Source: Levilactobacillus acidifarinae DSM 19394 = JCM 15949
GTDB taxonomy: Bacteria > Bacillota > Bacilli > Lactobacillales > Lactobacillaceae
NCBI RefSeq assembly: GCF_001434835.1
Contig: NZ_AZDV01000005.1
Span: 248,001-312,000, forward strand
Direction of reading: 5' to 3'
Length of the DNA stretch: 64,000 nt
Within the stretch, counting starts at the first letter, position 1; every line of letters starts with the position of its first letter. A program made the position numbers and the translations under genes. The notes under the pieces are model-generated. The model made no database searches and was not told where the DNA came from. It saw nothing but the letters and a program-made list of their open reading frames with translations. Of this stretch, positions 42,063 to 50,453 are shown in pieces.

Positions 42063-42956
42063 TTAGTTGCTAGCCCCGTCAAACCCAATAAAGGTGTAAT
42101 ACGGGACGCCGCTGACGAGGTAGAGACTGTCGAAGGTCCCGGCCACGCCCTTGAGCGGGTTGCCTAAGATGTGCTGTGGGTTGTGCAAGTTCTCAATGGT
42201 TAACTTGTACTGTTGCAAGCCGGTTCGGCTGACCCGTTTCAAATTAAACCCGCGCAGGTCGTGGGCGAAGTACAGGTCGCGGTACGGGTCGTGAAAGGTA
42301 GTCCGGGTGATCTTGGCCTGCGTGTCAGGCCGTTGGTAGAAGCCTAAATTAGCGTTGGCGTTGGCGTCATAACTCAGAAGCTCGACGACGCCGTCCGGGG
42401 TGATTCGCAGGCTAGTTTGCGTGGGCTCGGCCGGACTCAGTGCCGCCGCGATGCCCCCGGCATACAGGTCACCGTGACTGTAGGCCACCATGTACTTGGG
42501 ACAGGCCACCCGTTTGAAGGCCGTGAGTTGGGTGCCGCTGATTACCGTGGGCGTGGCGTCCGTGTCGGCAATCGGGTCGACCGTGTAGCCCTTGGGTTGA
42601 ACGCGACTCAGTAAGGCGTAGCTTAACCGCGAACTGTAGAGTAGTAGGGCTTGTTGGAGGTGGTTACCGACCTTTTGGGTGGTCAGGTAACCGGCCACCG
42701 TGGTGCCCTGGGGTAACGTGAGTTGGCGTTGCTTCGTGTGACCGTCGTGGTAGGTCGGCCGGTACTGGACCGTAACCGTGGTCGGGCGAGTCGTTTGGTA
42801 ATACTCGCTGAGGTTGAGGTAGTCGGTGCTGGCCGTGTAGTGGCCGACTTTGACCAGCGACCCCGGTAGTTCGGTTTGGGCGTGGGCGATAGTCCCCCCA
42901 CCGCAAACGCTGCTGCCTAGAAGCAGGGCCAAGCCCCATTTTAAAATTGTTCGCAT
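42063..42956 (-). CDS. Secreted protein of unknown function
   Basis: 297 residues after choosing ATG 42956, 10 nt downstream of GAGGAGGT; the longer frame to 43094 contains the parS region and is rejected. Signal peptide ends Ala-His-Ala (about residue 26). The mature part is beta-rich, with YYQTTRPTTVTVQYRPTYHDG near the start and no recognised motif. It is one of several orphan exported proteins in this window. Function unknown. Confidence 0.7.
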   Translation of the reverse strand: MRTILKWGLALLLGSSVCGGGTIAHAQTELPGSLVKVGHYTASTDYLNLSEYYQTTRPTTVTVQYRPTYHDGHTKQRQLTLPQGTTVAGYLTTQKVGNHLQQALLLYSSRLSYALLSRVQPKGYTVDPIADTDATPTVISGTQLTAFKRVACPKYMVAYSHGDLYAGGIAAALSPAEPTQTSLRITPDGVVELLSYDANANANLGFYQRPDTQAKITRTTFHDPYRDLYFAHDLRGFNLKRVSRTGLQQYKLTIENLHNPQHILGNPLKGVAGTFDSLYLVSGVPYYTFIGFDGASN

Positions 42957-43037
42957 ACCGTGACGGACCTCCTCAAAAAGTTCAATAGCGTTATTATACG
43001 TCAAATGAGGGTGAGAAAGGCCGAACTTGTTAGAGAT

Positions 43038-43053
43038 TGTTTCACGTGGAACA
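43038..43053. promoter_or_regulatory. parS: parS site (second)
   Basis: TGTTTCACGTGGAACA fits the parS consensus with one change in the right half, a variant also used by Bacillus Spo0J. It lies in the intergenic space beside the terminator of the MFS gene, 9.4 kb from the first site. Confidence 0.82.
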
Positions 43054-43086
43054 AAAAACGTCCGTTGGTAAGTGCCAACGAACGTG
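43053..43086 (-). terminator. Terminator of the first MFS gene
   Basis: ACGTTCGTTGG pairs with CCAACGGACGT, followed by TTTTTTG on the minus strand. Confidence 0.85.
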
Positions 43087-43099
43087 ATTAACAAGTTAA

Positions 43100-44317
43100 T
43101 TACCGGGTGACCGGGGCTAAGCGGCGCAGGTTAGGGATGGAGAGCATGGCGGCCAGACTGATGAGGTAGAGAATTGCTAAAAAACTCATGACCATCAAGA
43201 GGGTTCCGTGATCCATCAAAAAGCCGATGACCACCGACGAGAAGCCACCAATCAACCGACCCACGTTAACGATAAAGTTATTGGCCGTGGTCCGAATCTC
43301 GGTGGGATACAGGCGGCTGACGATGGCACCGTAACCGCCGTACATCCCGTCGGAGAAGAACCCCAACGTGGCGCCCGCCAGAAACAGGGTGAGCCGGTTA
43401 GTCGTGAGAAGAATGCCAAACAAGGCGACCGCCGCGGCCAGGAGAAAGAGCCCAAAGGCTAATCGCGGACCGAAGTGATCCAGAACGTGGCCGAAGACCA
43501 ACATCCCCAAACTCATACCGAGAATCGTGACAATCATCCAGCCGGACGACCCCGCGACGGTCAGACCCAACCGTTTTTGCATGATCGACGGTAACCAGTT
43601 CATCAGGCCGTAATACCCGGCAATCTGCACGGTGGTCATGACCATCAGCGCACAGGTCTGGTGGGTTAACCGGGGCGTGGCGAATAACCGTCGGAGTTGC
43701 ACGGGTTTGCGGGCGCGCTGGGCGGACTTAAAGGCGTCACTTTCGTGGAGGTGGCGGCGAATAAAGTAGATTAAGGCGACCGGAACCAGGCCGAAGACAA
43801 ATAGGGCGTGCCAGCCCAACGACGGGATGATTAACGCCGCGGCAATCGCGGCGAGAATGGCCCCGCACTGGCCACCGATTGCGGCTAATGACGAGAGCTT
43901 GCCCAGCTGACGGGCCGGAAAGTTTTCAGCAATCAGGGTAATCCCCACGCCGTATTCGCCACCGGACCCCACCCCGGATAGGAAGCGGAAGAGGTACAGG
44001 AGCGCCAGGTTATTGGCCACGGCCATGGCCGCCGTGGCGAACGCGAAGATGAAGATGGTGTAGGTGAAGACCTTGATCCGGCCGTAGTGGTCGGCAATTA
44101 GGCCGAACCCGAGGCCCCCGATTAAGGTGCCCAGGTTACTGATCGACGAAATCAACCCGGCCTGCGCCCCGGTAATATGTAGGGTCGCGATGATGGACGC
44201 TAGGGCAAACGAGAGAAACATGACGTCCATGTGTTCCAACGCAAAGCCCGCCGACGTGGACGCTAACGTCCATTTTTGTGACGCGGTAAAACGAGAATGT
44301 GATGATGTGGTTTCCAT
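43100..44317 (-). CDS. MFS transporter, metabolite:H+ symporter type (paralogue 2)
   Basis: 405 residues, 12 transmembrane segments. The loop 2-3 motif FGLIADHYGRIKVF and GGEYGVGITLIAE mark the aromatic-acid/sugar-acid:H+ symporter branch of the MFS. Start ATG 44317 after TTTTGGAGG. Very similar along its whole length to the gene at 44484, which suggests tandem duplication. Each has its own terminator and a matching 5' leader hairpin. Substrate unknown. Confidence 0.86.
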   Translation of the reverse strand: METTSSHSRFTASQKWTLASTSAGFALEHMDVMFLSFALASIIATLHITGAQAGLISSISNLGTLIGGLGFGLIADHYGRIKVFTYTIFIFAFATAAMAVANNLALLYLFRFLSGVGSGGEYGVGITLIAENFPARQLGKLSSLAAIGGQCGAILAAIAAALIIPSLGWHALFVFGLVPVALIYFIRRHLHESDAFKSAQRARKPVQLRRLFATPRLTHQTCALMVMTTVQIAGYYGLMNWLPSIMQKRLGLTVAGSSGWMIVTILGMSLGMLVFGHVLDHFGPRLAFGLFLLAAAVALFGILLTTNRLTLFLAGATLGFFSDGMYGGYGAIVSRLYPTEIRTTANNFIVNVGRLIGGFSSVVIGFLMDHGTLLMVMSFLAILYLISLAAMLSIPNLRRLAPVTR

Positions 44318-44441
44318 AGAATCGACCTCCAAAAGAAGCGCTCACGGGCGCTTTTTATTTTGCGGACAAACTTAGTCTTGAAACCAGTCTGGGCCGGTCG
44401 CCCGCCGTCTGTCACGGGCTTAGCCTGGAAACGCAGGTTAA

Positions 44442-44472
44442 CAAAAAAAGTCCCACCACGGTTGGCAGGACT
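44442..44472 (-). terminator. Terminator of the second MFS gene
   Basis: AGTCCTGCC pairs with TGGGACT, followed by seven U on the minus strand. Confidence 0.8.
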
Positions 44473-44483
44473 AAATATTGAGA

Positions 44484-45722
44484 TTAAGCACGACCGTTGC
44501 TGGGGGCCAGACGTCGGAGGGCCGGAATGGTGAGCATGATGGTCAGGCTGAGAAGGTACAACAGGGAGAGAAACCCCATGACCACCAGTAAGTTGTAGTG
44601 GTCCATCAAAAAGCCGATGACCACCGACGAGAAGCCCCCCACGGCCCGCCCCACGTTGACAATCAGGTTATTAGCCGTTGAGCGAATCTCGGTGGGGTAC
44701 AGGCGGCTGATGACGGCCCCGTACCCGCCGAACATCCCGTTAGAAAAGAAACCCAGCACGGCACCGGCCAGTAGGAGGGTCGCCTGATTGGTGGCTAGCG
44801 TGATCCCGAAGACGGCGATCGCGGCGGCCAGTAAGAAGAGGCCGAACGCCCGTCGGGGACCAAAGTAGTCCAGGATACTCCCGAAAGTGAGCATCCCCAG
44901 GCTCATCCCGAAGATGGTCGCAATCATCCAGACGGCCGAACCAGAAACACTGAGGCCTAACTTTTGTTGCATGATTGCCGGTAGCCAGTTCATCAAGCCG
45001 AAGTACCCGGCGATTTGAACCACGACCATCACCATCAGGGCGACCGTTTGGTAGGCGAGTTGTGGGGTTTTAAATAAGGCACTGAGACGGACCGGTTGCC
45101 GGTTGCGGGACCGGTGTTTCGCTTGGGTAAACTCGGCACTTTCGTGGAGGTGTCGGCGGATAAAGTAGGTCAGGGCCACGGGGACTAGGCCGAAGACAAA
45201 CAGGGCCTGCCAGCCCAACTTGGGGATGATCAGGGCCGCGGCAATCGCAGCTAGAACGGCACCCAACTGCCCGCCGATTGCGGCCAGCGAAGTCATTTTC
45301 CCAATCTTGTCGTGGTCAAAGCTTTCGGCAATCAGCGTGATGCCCACGCCGTACTCGCCCCCGGCGCCGACGCCGGCCAGAAAGCGGAAGACGTAAACGG
45401 CCGTAAGACTGTGGGCGAACGCCATGGCCGCCGTGGCGATGGCGAAGATGAAGACGGTATGCGAGAAGACCTTGACCCGGCCGAACCGATCGGCCAAGAT
45501 GCCAAACAAAAGGCCACCCGCTAACATGCCCAGGTTGGTGACGGAAGCAATCAAGCCGGCTTGGGTCCCGCTGAGGTGTAAATCAGCGATGATCGACGAC
45601 AACGCGAAGGAGAGAAACATGACGTCCATGTTCTCCAAGGCAAAGCCGGCCGAGGTTGAAGCAATCGTCCACTTCTGGGGCGTAGTTAGCGCGTGGCGCG
45701 CAGGGGTAGTGCGAGTTTCCAT
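44484..45722 (-). CDS. MFS transporter, metabolite:H+ symporter type (paralogue 1)
   Basis: 412 residues, same architecture as its neighbour: FGILADRFGRVKVF between helices 2 and 3, GGEYGVGITLIAE in helix 5. Start ATG 45722 with TTTTGGAGGA upstream. The two genes run head to tail on the same strand, separated by a terminator and a leader, so they are probably expressed independently. Substrate unknown; differences are concentrated in helices 4-6 and the central loop. Confidence 0.86.
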   Translation of the reverse strand: METRTTPARHALTTPQKWTIASTSAGFALENMDVMFLSFALSSIIADLHLSGTQAGLIASVTNLGMLAGGLLFGILADRFGRVKVFSHTVFIFAIATAAMAFAHSLTAVYVFRFLAGVGAGGEYGVGITLIAESFDHDKIGKMTSLAAIGGQLGAVLAAIAAALIIPKLGWQALFVFGLVPVALTYFIRRHLHESAEFTQAKHRSRNRQPVRLSALFKTPQLAYQTVALMVMVVVQIAGYFGLMNWLPAIMQQKLGLSVSGSAVWMIATIFGMSLGMLTFGSILDYFGPRRAFGLFLLAAAIAVFGITLATNQATLLLAGAVLGFFSNGMFGGYGAVISRLYPTEIRSTANNLIVNVGRAVGGFSSVVIGFLMDHYNLLVVMGFLSLLYLLSLTIMLTIPALRRLAPSNGRA

Positions 45723-45826
45723 ATCGAGTTCCTCCAAAATTGATGCTCACGGGCACCGTTTATTTTGTTGCATTGCTCATTATTCTGCCACGAATGTTGA
45801 GCGAACGCAAGGGGGAATTTTACGGG

Positions 45827-45855
45827 TTGACGGCTACACTTTTTCCGCGTAAACT
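45827..45855 (+). promoter_or_regulatory. Promoter of pyrF-pyrE
   Basis: TTGACG (45827-45832), 17-nt spacer, TAAACT (45850-45855), ahead of the PyrR leader. Confidence 0.7.
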
Positions 45856-45879
45856 CAACGGCAATTAAAACTTTAAACT

Positions 45880-45964
45880 AGTCCTGTGAGGCTAATAAGG
45901 GGATCGGTGACCCGTTTTTTGACGGGCGAAGACCGCTTAGCCACGGGGCTGGGCGGTCTTTTTT
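45880..45964 (+). promoter_or_regulatory. PyrR-binding attenuator of the pyrF-pyrE operon
   Basis: AGTCCTGTGAGGCT (45880-45893) matches the PyrR anti-antiterminator consensus ARUCCNGNGAGGYU exactly. It is followed by a competing CCCGT/ACGGG helix (45911-45925) and the terminator AAGACCGC/GCGGTCTT with a T run to 45964. UMP-bound PyrR should favour termination. Confidence 0.88.
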
Positions 45965-45984
45965 GGACCAGAAAGGGGCGCACC

Positions 45985-46695
45985 ATGCGACCAGTGATTA
46001 TCGCACTCGATTTTCCCAGTCAGGCCACGGCCTTGGACTTCTTGACGCCGTTTGCCCAGACACCTAACCTGTTTGTGAAGGTGGGAATGGAGCTCTTTTA
46101 CACGGCGGGGCCGGAGATCCTAAAAGCTTTACGGCAGCGCGGAATTCAGGTGTTTTTGGATCTGAAATGTTACGACATTCCCCACACGGTTGAACAGACC
46201 ATGGCTCAGCTGGGGCGGCAGGGCGTGGCGCTGGTCACGATTCACGCGGCGGGCGGCGCGGCCATGATAAACGCGGCGAAACGCGGCCTGGTGACGGGGG
46301 CTCAAGCCGCGGGCGTGACGCCAGCGAAGTTACTGGCGGTCACCCAACTGACCTCGACCACGGAAACGCAGATGCAAACCGAACAATTAGTTCAGGCGGA
46401 TATGCCGACGGCGGTGCAGCACCTCGCTCGGCTAGCGTGGCAGAACGGCGCGGACGGCGTGATTGCCGCGGCGCCGGAAGACCCGGTGATTCACGCGGCC
46501 ACGGCCCCCGACTTTCTGTGCATCAACCCGGGAATCCGGTTGGCGGCTGACGCGGTCGACGACCAAAAGCGGGTGGTAACGCCCGGTCGGGCCGCCGAGT
46601 TAGGCAGTAACGGGTTGGTGGTTGGCCGGTCGATCACGCGGGCCCAAGACCCGGTGGCGGCGTATCAACGGATTTTACAAGAATGGGGAGACTAA
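45985..46695 (+). CDS. pyrF: Orotidine 5'-phosphate decarboxylase
   Basis: 236 residues. The active-site DxKxxD is Asp59-Leu-Lys61-Cys-Tyr-Asp64, and the phosphate-binding loop LVVGRSITRA is near the C-terminus. Last step of UMP synthesis, cytoplasmic. GAAAGGGG lies 6 nt before ATG 45985; the longer frame from 45886 runs through the attenuator and is rejected. Cotranscribed with pyrE (3-nt gap). Confidence 0.94.
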   Translation: MRPVIIALDFPSQATALDFLTPFAQTPNLFVKVGMELFYTAGPEILKALRQRGIQVFLDLKCYDIPHTVEQTMAQLGRQGVALVTIHAAGGAAMINAAKRGLVTGAQAAGVTPAKLLAVTQLTSTTETQMQTEQLVQADMPTAVQHLARLAWQNGADGVIAAAPEDPVIHAATAPDFLCINPGIRLAADAVDDQKRVVTPGRAAELGSNGLVVGRSITRAQDPVAAYQRILQEWGD

Positions 46696-46698
46696 AGG

Positions 46699-47334
46699 AT
46701 GACGACACGAGCAGCACAAATTGCAACGGACTTGTTACGGATTCAGGCGGTCACGTTACGGCCCAGCCAGCCGTTTCTGTGGGCCAGTGGGATGCACGCG
46801 CCCATTTACACGGATAACCGCCGGACCATCGCCTTTCCGGCGGTCCGGACGCATATTGCGGACGGTTTGACGACGATGATCACCGAGTTGTATCCCAACG
46901 CGACGGTGATTGGGGGCGTGGCGACGGCGGGCATTCCCCACGCGGCACTGGTGGCCGATCGGTTGGGGTTGCCGATGAACTACGTACGGTCCAAGCCCAA
47001 GGACCACGGCACCGGCAAGCAGATTGAAGGCGAGCTAGCGACCAGCGATCAGGTCGTGTTGATTGACGACCTGATTTCGACCGGGGGCAGCGTCTTGAGT
47101 GCCGCCAAGGCCGTTCAGGCGGCGGGGGCGACGGTTTTGGGCATCGTGGCCATCTTCTCCTACGAATTACCCGATAGTAGGGCCAATTTTGCGGCGGCTG
47201 GCCTGTCGTTACATACGCTGACCACTTACAGCGCCTTAATTGCGGCGGCCGAGGCGGCGGGCGACGTGACTTCGGCCGAAAAAGCGTCTTTGCAGGCGTG
47301 GCGCCAGGATCCTTGGCATTGGCAGGGCGTTTAA
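46699..47334 (+). CDS. pyrE: Orotate phosphoribosyltransferase
   Basis: 211 residues. PRPP-binding motif VVLIDDLISTGGS at 119-131, and the flexible catalytic loop RSKPKDHGTG (about 97-106). Joins orotate with PRPP to make OMP, the substrate of PyrF. GGGAG upstream with 8-nt spacing, next to the pyrF stop. No other pyr genes are nearby, so the rest of the pathway must lie elsewhere or be absent. Confidence 0.94.
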   Translation: MTTRAAQIATDLLRIQAVTLRPSQPFLWASGMHAPIYTDNRRTIAFPAVRTHIADGLTTMITELYPNATVIGGVATAGIPHAALVADRLGLPMNYVRSKPKDHGTGKQIEGELATSDQVVLIDDLISTGGSVLSAAKAVQAAGATVLGIVAIFSYELPDSRANFAAAGLSLHTLTTYSALIAAAEAAGDVTSAEKASLQAWRQDPWHWQGV

Positions 47335-47361
47335 CATTTGTTATCAATGATTATTAATAAT

Positions 47362-47399
47362 AAAAAGGCTACCAGTTTAATTAAACTGGTAGCCTTTTT
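47362..47399. terminator. Bidirectional terminator between pyrE and marR
   Basis: AAAAAGGCTACCAGTTTA pairs with TAAACTGGTAGCCTTTTT; nearly perfect 18-bp stem. Confidence 0.92.
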
Positions 47400-47402
47400 G
47401 CT

Positions 47403-47885
47403 TTAAGATAACTGTTCCTCAAATTGGGTGAGATCGGTCAAAAAGCGCAGGACCACAGAGAGTTCTTCTGGGCTGTAGTGGCCCTTCAGTTGGGTAATCA
47501 ATTGCTGATTGAGGACCCGATGCATGGCATCATGCTGTTGAGCAATTGTACGACCGGTCGGGGTAAGTTGATAGAATATTTTTTTATGATCGGTTGGTTT
47601 TTGAAAGGTTTGGAGAAGTCCCTGAGTGACCAATTTCTTGGCTGCCCGGGTCACGCCACCGCGAGTCACCCCTAATTGTTGTGCCAGTACGATCCCGGTT
47701 AACGGTTCAGTTTGTAGGGCGGATAGCAGATGCAGTCCTACAATCGAAATGTCAGGAAGCTTAACCTTTAATTGTGGGTCGGTCAGGCGCTGAATAATCC
47801 AATTTTGCTCAGCCGTAGTCGATTCACGACTTGTACGAATGGCTTTGATTTGGTCTAAGATGGCCTGTTCAGTGTGGACGTTCAT
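47403..47885 (-). CDS. MarR-family transcriptional regulator
   Basis: 160 residues. Winged helix-turn-helix: LTGIVLAQQLGVTRGGVTRAAKKLVTQGLL (about 62-91) followed by the wing KPTDHKKIFYQLTP. It lies 39 nt downstream of the azoreductase gene and is probably cotranscribed with it. The promoter of that operon carries two GTTG-N5-CAAC dyads placed exactly for repression, so autoregulation is likely. Confidence 0.88.
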   Translation of the reverse strand: MNVHTEQAILDQIKAIRTSRESTTAEQNWIIQRLTDPQLKVKLPDISIVGLHLLSALQTEPLTGIVLAQQLGVTRGGVTRAAKKLVTQGLLQTFQKPTDHKKIFYQLTPTGRTIAQQHDAMHRVLNQQLITQLKGHYSPEELSVVLRFLTDLTQFEEQLS

Positions 47886-47924
47886 CGAACCACTCCTTTC
47901 TACAGTAAGTCCATTATACCGAAA

Positions 47925-48566
47925 TTAGAAAGTGTCTGCGAGAACCCGTGCCTGATGTTGAGCGTCAGTTACCAATTGTGGCCGTTGACTGGCTAATTGA
48001 TCAAGGCCTTCGATAAATAGGGATTGGTAAGCGGTAATGCCGTAAAGTTGGGTGATATCTTGTAAGTAGGCGTCGCCGAATTCAGTCTGGTTGAGTTCAG
48101 GATGGGCGGAACTGTGATAGAAGCCGCCGGCAGATTGAATGTGGAGAACCTTGGTATTCGGGAGTAAGCCCACGGGGCCTTGGGGGGTGTACTTGAAAGT
48201 TTGCCGAGCCACAGCAGTCAGATCAATGTATTGTTTGAGTTCGGCGGGTAAAAAGTGGTTGTACATTGGGTTAACGAAAACGACTTTATCGGCGTGCATA
48301 AATTCGGCTAACCAGGCTTGGTGCCGTGTCAGCGTTTGAGATTCAGTCGTAGTTAATGGCTCACCAAGTTTTTGTTTGCGCCAGGCCTCAAAGACCGTAT
48401 TACCTAAAGCTGGAACGGGATCGTTAGTGGCGTAGAGATCCCGGACGGTTACGGTGTCGGTCGGATGGGCTTGTTGATAGGCAGTCCGAAAGGTTGTGGC
48501 AACGGTTAATGCGACACTAGCGGCTGGGGTGTGGGGGTGAGCGAGAATCATTAATAAATTAGTCAT
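47925..48566 (-). CDS. FMN-dependent NADH-azoreductase / NAD(P)H oxidoreductase (flavodoxin-like fold)
   Basis: 213 residues. Flavodoxin-like start (LLMILAHPHTPAAS), FMN-phosphate loop near residues 10-18, NPMYNHFLPAELKQYIDL (about 99-116) and QSAGGFYHSS (about 144-153), all typical of the AzoR/acyl-carrier phosphodiesterase family. Reduces quinones or azo compounds with NADH, cytoplasmic. First gene of the azoR-marR pair. Confidence 0.87.
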   Translation of the reverse strand: MTNLLMILAHPHTPAASVALTVATTFRTAYQQAHPTDTVTVRDLYATNDPVPALGNTVFEAWRKQKLGEPLTTTESQTLTRHQAWLAEFMHADKVVFVNPMYNHFLPAELKQYIDLTAVARQTFKYTPQGPVGLLPNTKVLHIQSAGGFYHSSAHPELNQTEFGDAYLQDITQLYGITAYQSLFIEGLDQLASQRPQLVTDAQHQARVLADTF

Positions 48567-48588
48567 AAGAAAAACTCCTTTATATTTT

Positions 48589-48631
48589 GTTGATGAGCAA
48601 CATTATAGAATTCGTATTGTTGCTTGTCAAC
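48589..48631 (-). promoter_or_regulatory. Consensus promoter with two MarR-type operators
   Basis: TTGACA (48630-48625), 17 nt, TATAAT (48607-48602) on the minus strand. Dyad GTTG-N5-CAAC at 48619-48631 covers the -35, and a second copy at 48589-48601 covers the start site; centres are 30 bp apart (three helical turns). Confidence 0.75.
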
Positions 48632-48640
48632 AAAAATGAT

Positions 48641-48678
48641 AAAAATAAAAACGACTACCTAAATAGGCAGTCGTCATT
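48641..48678 (-). terminator. Terminator of the TPM-domain gene
   Basis: ACGACT-A-CCT pairs with AGG-C-AGTCGT, U-rich on the minus strand. Confidence 0.78.
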
Positions 48679-48731
48679 TTTGGCTTTTGTGAAGCTAAAT
48701 TCAGGGCTAAATAAAAAGTTATAAGAAGTCG

Positions 48732-49511
48732 TTAGAAATGGTCCCACGGGTCATGGTCGCCGCCCATCCAGCGGCCCCACATGTAACCACTGTACATATC
48801 GGCGCCCGCGTGGGGATCGCCCACGAAGGTCGGGTGGCGAAAGGCCTTGAGAATTTTGAGCAGGACCCAGAGCAAAAACGGGGAAAGAATCCAAAAACTG
48901 ACCCAACCCCAGCCTAACCCGGGGGTGATCTTGGCGGGTTTGGCGATGTGCCTGGTAATAAACTTCTGGTAACGGTTGAAGAAGGTCATGGCGGACTGCG
49001 CCGTTCCCTGTTTGTTTGAGAGCCGACGCGTCAACTGCCACTTCTGAAAGTCGGAAACGCCCTTGGTCAGGTTATCGGACGGATCAATCACCGTGTGCCA
49101 CCCGTTGTCGGGATAAATAATAATGACCGAAACCTTGTCGTGGAGCCGTTTAGTGGCTTGAGCCGCGGCGTATTCCTGGTCCCCGGTCGAGGCGGTCGGG
49201 TCCACGGCTTGTTGGCCCAGTTGTTGGAAGTGCTGGTCTACCAGGGCGTTGCCCGGCGTATCGAAGGGATTACTATAATCGAAGCCTAGCGTGGCAGATG
49301 CGGGCAGTTGGGCGTAGGTGTACACCCACAGTTGCGGGCGGTTGCGTGTCCGTTGCCAGCGTTGGTTGGTTTGAATGATTTGTTGACGTTGCTGGGGCGA
49401 AAGAATCCCCAACTGGTCGTGAATATAGGGGGAGGCGTGGGCGGTCATTGACAGGCCGAGGCTTCCTAATAAGCAGATTCCCATGACGAGTAGCAGTCTT
49501 TTCCAGGACAT
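48732..49511 (-). CDS. Exported TPM-domain protein
   Basis: 259 residues. Signal peptide ends Ala-His-Ala (about residue 26); then a TPM domain (PF04536 type; begins YIHDQLGILSPQQRQQIIQ), a C-terminal transmembrane helix near 205-225 and a short acidic tail. Family members are linked to membrane protein quality control or phosphatase-like folds. Start ATG 49511 follows GAAGGGAG. Role in this organism unknown. Confidence 0.75.
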   Translation of the reverse strand: MSWKRLLLVMGICLLGSLGLSMTAHASPYIHDQLGILSPQQRQQIIQTNQRWQRTRNRPQLWVYTYAQLPASATLGFDYSNPFDTPGNALVDQHFQQLGQQAVDPTASTGDQEYAAAQATKRLHDKVSVIIIYPDNGWHTVIDPSDNLTKGVSDFQKWQLTRRLSNKQGTAQSAMTFFNRYQKFITRHIAKPAKITPGLGWGWVSFWILSPFLLWVLLKILKAFRHPTFVGDPHAGADMYSGYMWGRWMGGDHDPWDHF

Positions 49512-49585
49512 AAGTGGCACTCCCTTCACTGATGAATGGTGCGGTTACCTTCATTATACTAAAGTCGTGATGGGGTGGATGAACA

Positions 49586-49619
49586 AAATACGCGCGGCCG
49601 TCGTTGGTCGCGCGTATTT
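49586..49619 (-). terminator. Terminator of the small lipoprotein-like gene
   Basis: AAATACGCGCG pairs with CGCGCGTATTT. Confidence 0.85.
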
Positions 49620-49623
49620 GTGA

Positions 49624-50046
49624 TTAGCGTTTAAAAATGGTGGCACCGAACGACTCGTCACCGGTGTAGTTGCCTTTCAGTTGTCCGATGTGTTTTGGAA
49701 TGAAGTCGAAATGCTTCTTATTAAAAATCTTGATTTTAATTGGTGCAGAGCTCTTTTTGGAATAGTGTATCCGGCCGTAATACACTTTGGAACTATGCTT
49801 CTTCAGACCGGATAACCGCCAAGTGTAGTGACCTAAAGCGCTGCTATGTAGGGACATGTGGTTGCCCTTAAACGTGGTCTTGTCGTGGTAACCGCCCTGG
49901 GAGCCGTCAGTCAGCCGATAAAAGGTGTGGTGGCGAATGTAGCTGGGTAGGTAGGTGGTTTTAGCGCTGGCCGATGGGGTAGACATTAGGCAGCCGGTTA
50001 AGCCTAAGGCGAACGCTGCGGCCGTTACAATAAGTTGTTTTTTCAT
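49624..50046 (-). CDS. Small exported, possibly lipid-anchored protein
   Basis: 140 residues. The N-terminal hydrophobic part contains LTGC, a plausible lipobox (Cys at about 19), followed by Ser-Ala-Ser-Ala that could also serve signal peptidase I; which one is used is open. The mature part is Lys/His/Tyr-rich and basic, with the core LRLTDGSQGGYHDKTTFKG and FIPKHIGQLKGNYTG. Function unknown. Monocistronic with its own terminator. Confidence 0.7.
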   Translation of the reverse strand: MKKQLIVTAAAFALGLTGCLMSTPSASAKTTYLPSYIRHHTFYRLTDGSQGGYHDKTTFKGNHMSLHSSALGHYTWRLSGLKKHSSKVYYGRIHYSKKSSAPIKIKIFNKKHFDFIPKHIGQLKGNYTGDESFGATIFKR

Positions 50047-50139
50047 GAATTGACCTCCTCATAGTCTGCCTCTAGTATGCGAACTTGAAGGGGGAAAAGC
50101 AATGGCTGTTGTACCAATTAATCTATTAATAATTACGCC

Positions 50140-50170
50140 AAAAAAGGAGCCCGTTCGGTTGAACGGCTCC
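50140..50170 (-). terminator. Terminator of the small membrane-protein gene
   Basis: GGAGCCCGTTC pairs with GAACGGCTCC, six U on the minus strand. Confidence 0.82.
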
Positions 50171-50180
50171 CATAGATCCG

Positions 50181-50453
50181 TTAAATGAATTTTTTGATGA
50201 GCGCCACGCCGAATAAAATCACCGGTAGAGCTAGCGTGAGTTCTCTAAGGCCCCAAGATAAACGGTAATAAACATTGGCAGTTCGATGTTGAGGTAAGAA
50301 ACGGTGAAACCAGTAGTAAGTAACCCCCAGAATCACCACGTCATTGATCAATTGAACTGGTAGACTGCTAGTCAAGAACACGTCGATGGCAATCCAGATG
50401 GCGACGACGCACCAGAGATCGAAAAGCGTGATTAACGTTGCAACGTTGCGCAT
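50181..50453 (-). CDS. Small integral membrane protein of unknown function
   Basis: 90 residues with three hydrophobic segments (about 4-26, 32-48, 68-84) and hardly any soluble part. GAGGAGG lies 6 nt before ATG 50453. Not recognised. Bounded by its own terminator. Confidence 0.6.
   Translation of the reverse strand: MRNVATLITLFDLWCVVAIWIAIDVFLTSSLPVQLINDVVILGVTYYWFHRFLPQHRTANVYYRLSWGLRELTLALPVILFGVALIKKFI

Noticed and set aside
42063-43094. Extended N-terminus of the secreted protein up to 43094
   Set aside because: It would translate through the parS site and the promoter region; the signal peptide begins at ATG 42956 with a proper ribosome site.
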